Assembly (NCBI GenBank): GCA_030640765.1
Contig: DAOWIT010000095.1
Coordinates: 1-9,398 of the forward strand
Reading direction: 5' to 3'
Origin: Candidatus Latescibacterota bacterium
GTDB lineage: Bacteria > Latescibacterota > MVCY01
Length of the DNA: 9,398 nt
Part shown: in pieces, positions 7,025 to 9,398 of the stretch
Layout of the letters: the number at the start of each line of letters is the position of its first letter
Numbering within the stretch: position 1 is the first letter of the stretch
Notes under the pieces: generated by a model
What the model was told of the DNA's origin: nothing
Seen by the model: the letters and a program-made list of their open reading frames with translations, nothing else
Database searches by the model: none
Made by a program: the position numbers and the translations under genes

Positions 7025-7085
7025 TATCGGAGGATTCCGGGCAACAGCAAAGGCTAAAAGCTGCACTACCGATAAGCTGAATCCT
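7025..7085 (+). promoter_or_regulatory. Pseudoknot-like interleaved inverted repeats upstream of the LysM gene
   Basis: TATCGG (7025-7030) is complementary to CCGATA (7069-7074), and the directly adjacent AGGATTC (7031-7037) is complementary to GAATCCT (7079-7085). The arms are in the order A-B-A'-B', so both stems together would make an H-type pseudoknot. A small CAGC/GCTG hairpin (7045-7048 with 7060-7063) fits inside. I do not recognise a known riboswitch class. It lies just after the lipoprotein stop, in a 202-base gap with no gene. Confidence 0.4.
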
Positions 7086-7150
7086 GGGAGAGCGATAAGG
7101 TTAGAAAGAACGTGCTCCAGACTTTGTCCGGTTTTAGTCATAATTTTGGG

Positions 7151-7204
7151 TATCTCCTTGCTGCATCAGGTTAGAGAACTTGGCTATGTTGGAAAAGGGA
7201 GATA
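7151..7204 (+). promoter_or_regulatory. Hairpin next to the LysM gene's ribosome binding site
   Basis: TATCTCCTT (7151-7159) pairs with AAGGGAGATA (7195-7204) as nine base pairs with one bulged G. Inside, AGGTT and AACTT around an AGAG tetraloop (about 7168-7181) can form a second short stem. The hairpin ends eight bases before the Shine-Dalgarno sequence GGGAGGT (7213-7219). It could protect or modulate translation of the LysM gene, or be a processing site between the two envelope genes. No T tract follows, so it is not a typical terminator. Confidence 0.4.
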
Positions 7205-7223
7205 ATTAAGAAGGGAGGTCAAA

Positions 7224-8081
7224 ATGGATGGTTTTAAAAAGGCTGTGTTCCTGTTATGCGCCGTTGCCTTTGTAGCCTTAGTTTTAGGATGGAACAGTGC
7301 TGAAGCAGCCGAGAAGAAGATGCCTTACAAGGAATATCAAGCCTTGCTGGCAGAGTATGCTCAGCGGGAAAGTACCGCCACTGCTGCTATTGCCGAGGTT
7401 CAAAAGGAAACAGATTCATTGCGGGAGCAAATCAACCAGACGGAAGGAAAGATCGCAGCAGTGCAGCAAGAAATCTACGAGCTGATCCAGTCGGATGAGG
7501 CTGGGGTGAAGCAGTTCGAAGGCGAACTGGACAGAACTGCAAGCCAGATTCAGGGACTGAGATACCTCTCGGCTGAGGAACTTTACAAGGAACATGAGGA
7601 GATCAAAGCACTTAGGGATAGATTTAACCAGTTGAAGGCTAATCCCATCTGCTATTTGCCTGAAATCCGCCAGAAGGTGGAGACCATCGAGGGGATGCTC
7701 GCTGATCTGGAGGCTGCCATGCCAAAGGTCGCTCCGCCAGATTACTACACCGTAGTGCGGGGAGATTGTCTCTGGGGTATCGCTAAGAAAAAGGAAGTTT
7801 ACGGCGATCCTTATCTATGGCCCTGGATATACAGCACAAATAGAGATAAGATCAAGAACCCCAACCTCATATATCCCGACTGGGTTCTTACTATCCCCAG
7901 AGGGGTTGGACCGGGACAGCATCTGGTAGTCAGGGGAGAGTGGTTGTCCAAAATCGCGGGCTATTCCCACATCTACGGTGATCCTACCAAGTGGACCAAG
8001 ATCTACCAGGTGAACAAGGATCAGATAAAGAATCCCAATCTGATCTATCCAGCTTATGTGCTGGAGATACCCCAGGAGTAA
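7224..8081 (+). CDS. Secreted coiled-coil protein with two C-terminal LysM domains
   Basis: The 285-residue protein starts with a Sec signal peptide (basic MDGFKK, a hydrophobic core, and SAEA-AEK with likely cleavage near residue 28). A long Glu/Gln-rich helical region, probably coiled coil, spans about 32-165. Two LysM repeats fill the C-terminus, at about 174-226 (YYTVVRGDCLWGIA) and 233-285 (HLVVRGEWLSKIAG); both contain YGDP, a W-x-x-IY segment and IKNPNLIYP, so they arose by tandem duplication. LysM binds N-acetylglucosamine in peptidoglycan, so the protein probably sits in the periplasm on the wall. No catalytic domain is visible, which argues for a structural or scaffold role. GGGAGGT (7213-7219) lies four bases before the ATG. 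It forms a pair with the upstream lipoprotein; the exact function is unknown. Confidence 0.88.
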   Translation: MDGFKKAVFLLCAVAFVALVLGWNSAEAAEKKMPYKEYQALLAEYAQRESTATAAIAEVQKETDSLREQINQTEGKIAAVQQEIYELIQSDEAGVKQFEGELDRTASQIQGLRYLSAEELYKEHEEIKALRDRFNQLKANPICYLPEIRQKVETIEGMLADLEAAMPKVAPPDYYTVVRGDCLWGIAKKKEVYGDPYLWPWIYSTNRDKIKNPNLIYPDWVLTIPRGVGPGQHLVVRGEWLSKIAGYSHIYGDPTKWTKIYQVNKDQIKNPNLIYPAYVLEIPQE

Positions 8082-8085
8082 AATC

Positions 8086-8129
8086 GCTGAGAGATGGCTT
8101 CTTCAGGAAAAGAAACCCATCTTCTCGGC
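8086..8129 (+). repeat. Stem-loop after the LysM gene
   Basis: GCTGAGAGATGG (8086-8097) pairs with CCATCTTCTCGGC (8117-8129) as 12 base pairs with one G-T pair and one bulged T. Inside, TTCTT (8099-8103) pairs with AAGAA (8110-8114) around a six-base loop. It begins five bases after the LysM stop codon. No T tract follows, so it is more likely an mRNA-stabilising or processing structure than a terminator. Confidence 0.5.
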
Positions 8130-8158
8130 AGAACAGGAAAAAACAGGGTTTAGAAACA

Positions 8159-8202
8159 AGGGCCCTCGATTTCTGGTCTGGCCAGAGGTTGAGGGCTCTT
8201 TT
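8159..8202 (+). terminator. Intrinsic terminator of the lipoprotein/LysM unit
   Basis: Bases 8159-8176 pair with 8182-8199 without a bulge: 18 base pairs, four of them G-T, with a GCCCTC/GAGGGC core near the base and TCTGG as the five-base loop. The 3' side runs directly into a short T tract (TCTTTT, 8197-8202). It follows the LysM gene and leaves only 21 bases before the phoH start, so phoH must depend on read-through or on a promoter I cannot see. Confidence 0.78.
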
Positions 8203-8223
8203 GAGTAAAGAGACAGAAGCAAT

Positions 8224-9285
8224 ATGGCCAAGAGAGATAAACAACTAAACAGGAGGATTTCTGAAAAGGTATCCATTGGGGATATTGATCCTATGTTCTT
8301 ATACGGGCATCATGATTGCAATCTGGCCAGGATTGAGGAACGATTCGGGGTTAAAGTCACAGCCCGAGGCGAACAGATTACCTTTCAGGGTGAGGATGAG
8401 AATGTGCGGAAGGTATCCGGACTTTTCGGTCGGCTTTTAGAACACCTCCACCAAGGATATGATCCCAATAATTTCGATCTTGTATCCACCCTTGAGTACC
8501 TTGACTTATCTTCTTCCCCTCAATCCGAGCTGGGCCAAAGGGAGCGCATCTCTGAGCTACAGATGATGGGCTCCCCCATTGTATTGGCATCTGATAAAAA
8601 AGTAATCAAAGCAAAGACTGCGGGGCAACAGAACTATGCGATAGCTATTCGAGAATGTGATATTGTCTTTTCCATAGGCCCGGCCGGAACGGGGAAGACC
8701 TACCTGGCAGTGGCTATGGCACTGGCTGCGCTGAAAGGGAAAGAAGCTGACCGGATTATCTTGGTTCGGCCAGCAGTGGAGGCAGGAGAGAGTCTGGGAT
8801 TTTTACCCGGAGATATGGAAGAGAAAATAGACCCTTATTTGCGGCCACTTTATGATGCATTGTATGATATGCTCCCCGCCGAAAAGCTACGCCGATTGTT
8901 AGCTGTACGAACTATCGAGATTGCTCCCTTGGCCTATATGCGCGGCAGAACCCTAAACCAGTCATTTGTTATCCTCGATGAGGCCCAGAATACGACCACC
9001 ACTCAGATGAAGATGTTTTTGACAAGACTGGGAATGGGTTCAAGGGCCGTTGTCAACGGAGATATCACCCAGATAGATCTGCCTGACCCAAAGTTGTCGG
9101 GATTAGTTCAAATCCAGTATATCCTCGCGGGGGTCAAAGGAATCAAATTTGTCTATCTCACCGAGAAAGATGTCGTCCGACATCGACTTGTGAAGGACAT
9201 AATCAAGGCTTATGATCAACACGAGAACGGCAACACCTCAAGGAATAGCAAGATACCGCTGAATTCTGAAAGTCAGGATATATAG
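8224..9285 (+). CDS. phoH: PhoH family ATPase
   Basis: A 353-residue cytoplasmic P-loop ATPase of the PhoH/PhoL family. A KH-like N-terminal part (about 28-75, NLARIEERFGVKVTARG) is followed by the ATPase core with Walker A GPAGTGKT at 152-159 and Walker B FVILDE at 248-253, plus VRPAVEAGESLGFLPGD, RGRTLN and GDITQIDLP, all family hallmarks. PhoH proteins are linked to RNA metabolism and are often encoded near ybeY, but their exact role is unsettled. The ATG at 8224 gives a normal N-terminus. It has no good Shine-Dalgarno site (only purine-rich AGAG and AGAAG nearby) and begins 21 bases after the T tract of a strong terminator, so its expression is probably modest or conditional. A short Ser/Asn-rich tail ends the protein. 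Confidence 0.94.
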   Translation: MAKRDKQLNRRISEKVSIGDIDPMFLYGHHDCNLARIEERFGVKVTARGEQITFQGEDENVRKVSGLFGRLLEHLHQGYDPNNFDLVSTLEYLDLSSSPQSELGQRERISELQMMGSPIVLASDKKVIKAKTAGQQNYAIAIRECDIVFSIGPAGTGKTYLAVAMALAALKGKEADRIILVRPAVEAGESLGFLPGDMEEKIDPYLRPLYDALYDMLPAEKLRRLLAVRTIEIAPLAYMRGRTLNQSFVILDEAQNTTTTQMKMFLTRLGMGSRAVVNGDITQIDLPDPKLSGLVQIQYILAGVKGIKFVYLTEKDVVRHRLVKDIIKAYDQHENGNTSRNSKIPLNSESQDI

Positions 9286-9326
9286 GGTATTTATCCAAAA
9301 GAATTTTACCTCCAGGATTTCCTGAT

Positions 9327-9398
9327 ATGCTGAATATTCGGTTTAAAAGGGTATTGGTTCACTGGCGAGAAGTTGGAAGGCAGTTGAATACCTCTACC
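9327..9398 (+). CDS. Start of an unidentified gene downstream of phoH
   Basis: An ATG at 9327 opens a frame that runs to the window edge (24 codons, no stop). AGGA at 9314-9317 lies nine bases upstream, a usable ribosome binding site, and the gap from phoH is 41 bases. The visible residues (MLNIRFKRVLVHWREVGRQL and four more) are basic and slightly amphipathic, like the cytoplasmic N-terminus before a first membrane helix. In many bacteria phoH is followed by a 7TM-HD phosphodiesterase (PgpH/YqfF) and ybeY. The sequence does not look like YbeY's N-terminus, so the former is a guess from context only. Confidence 0.55.
   Translation, partial: MLNIRFKRVLVHWREVGRQLNTST

Noticed and set aside
7180..7208. 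Possible separate promoter for the LysM gene (TTGGCT with GATAAT)
   Set aside because: The spacer is only 15 bases, and the 17-base alternative has a -10 matching poorly. It also lies within the hairpin and Shine-Dalgarno region, leaving almost no leader.
7739..8078. Tandem duplication at the end of the LysM gene considered as a mobile or recombination repeat
   Set aside because: The similarity follows the two LysM protein domains in frame and is better explained as an ordinary internal domain duplication.
7991..8248. 85-codon + strand frame overlapping the LysM 3' end and phoH start
   Set aside because: It overlaps coding sequence of two well-supported genes, runs through the terminator hairpin, and its product shows no recognisable features.

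Overview
The window is a stretch of bacterial chromosome made almost entirely of core housekeeping genes, all on the + strand. Nothing in it is phage, insertion sequence, CRISPR, tRNA or rRNA. The organism is probably a diderm (Gram-negative-type) bacterium outside the well-studied model groups: it encodes a lipobox lipoprotein with a short coiled coil and an exported coiled-coil/LysM protein. The sequence alone does not give a phylum. The style of the paired LysM repeats is one I associate with uncultured candidate phyla, but that is an impression, not proof.

Region 1 (1-6467) is the translation/RNA-metabolism cluster: the 3' end of a DUF503 (YlxP-like) gene, rbfA, truB, ribF, rpsO, pnp and an M16 zinc peptidase. 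rbfA/truB, truB/ribF and pnp/M16 overlap by 26, 4 and 1 bases, so they are likely translationally coupled. Together they cover 30S maturation (RbfA), tRNA pseudouridine-55 (TruB), FMN/FAD synthesis (RibF), a 30S protein (S15), RNA decay (PNPase) and a processing-type peptidase. The three non-overlapping junctions each hold something: a purine-rich/pyrimidine-rich inverted repeat with phased T tracts before rbfA, a 12-bp hairpin over the ribF stop before rpsO, and a four-arm alternating inverted repeat between rpsO and pnp.

Region 2 (6468-8202) looks like a separate envelope transcription unit. A good sigma70-type promoter (TTGACT, 17 bases, TAAATT, with an A-rich stretch upstream) precedes a 92-residue lipoprotein and a 285-residue secreted protein with a coiled coil and two C-terminal LysM domains. 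An 18-bp intrinsic-terminator hairpin closes the unit. The 202-base gap between the two genes contains a pseudoknot-like arrangement and a hairpin ending just before the LysM gene's ribosome binding site, and may be a structured leader.

Region 3 (8203-9398) has phoH, starting only 21 bases after the terminator's T tract, and the first 24 codons of another gene. In many bacteria phoH is followed by a 7TM-HD phosphodiesterase gene and ybeY, but the partial gene here is too short to identify.

I did not find a clearly new enzymatic system. The most interesting unexplained signals are the RNA-structure candidates in the intergenic regions and the two-gene lipoprotein/LysM envelope module.
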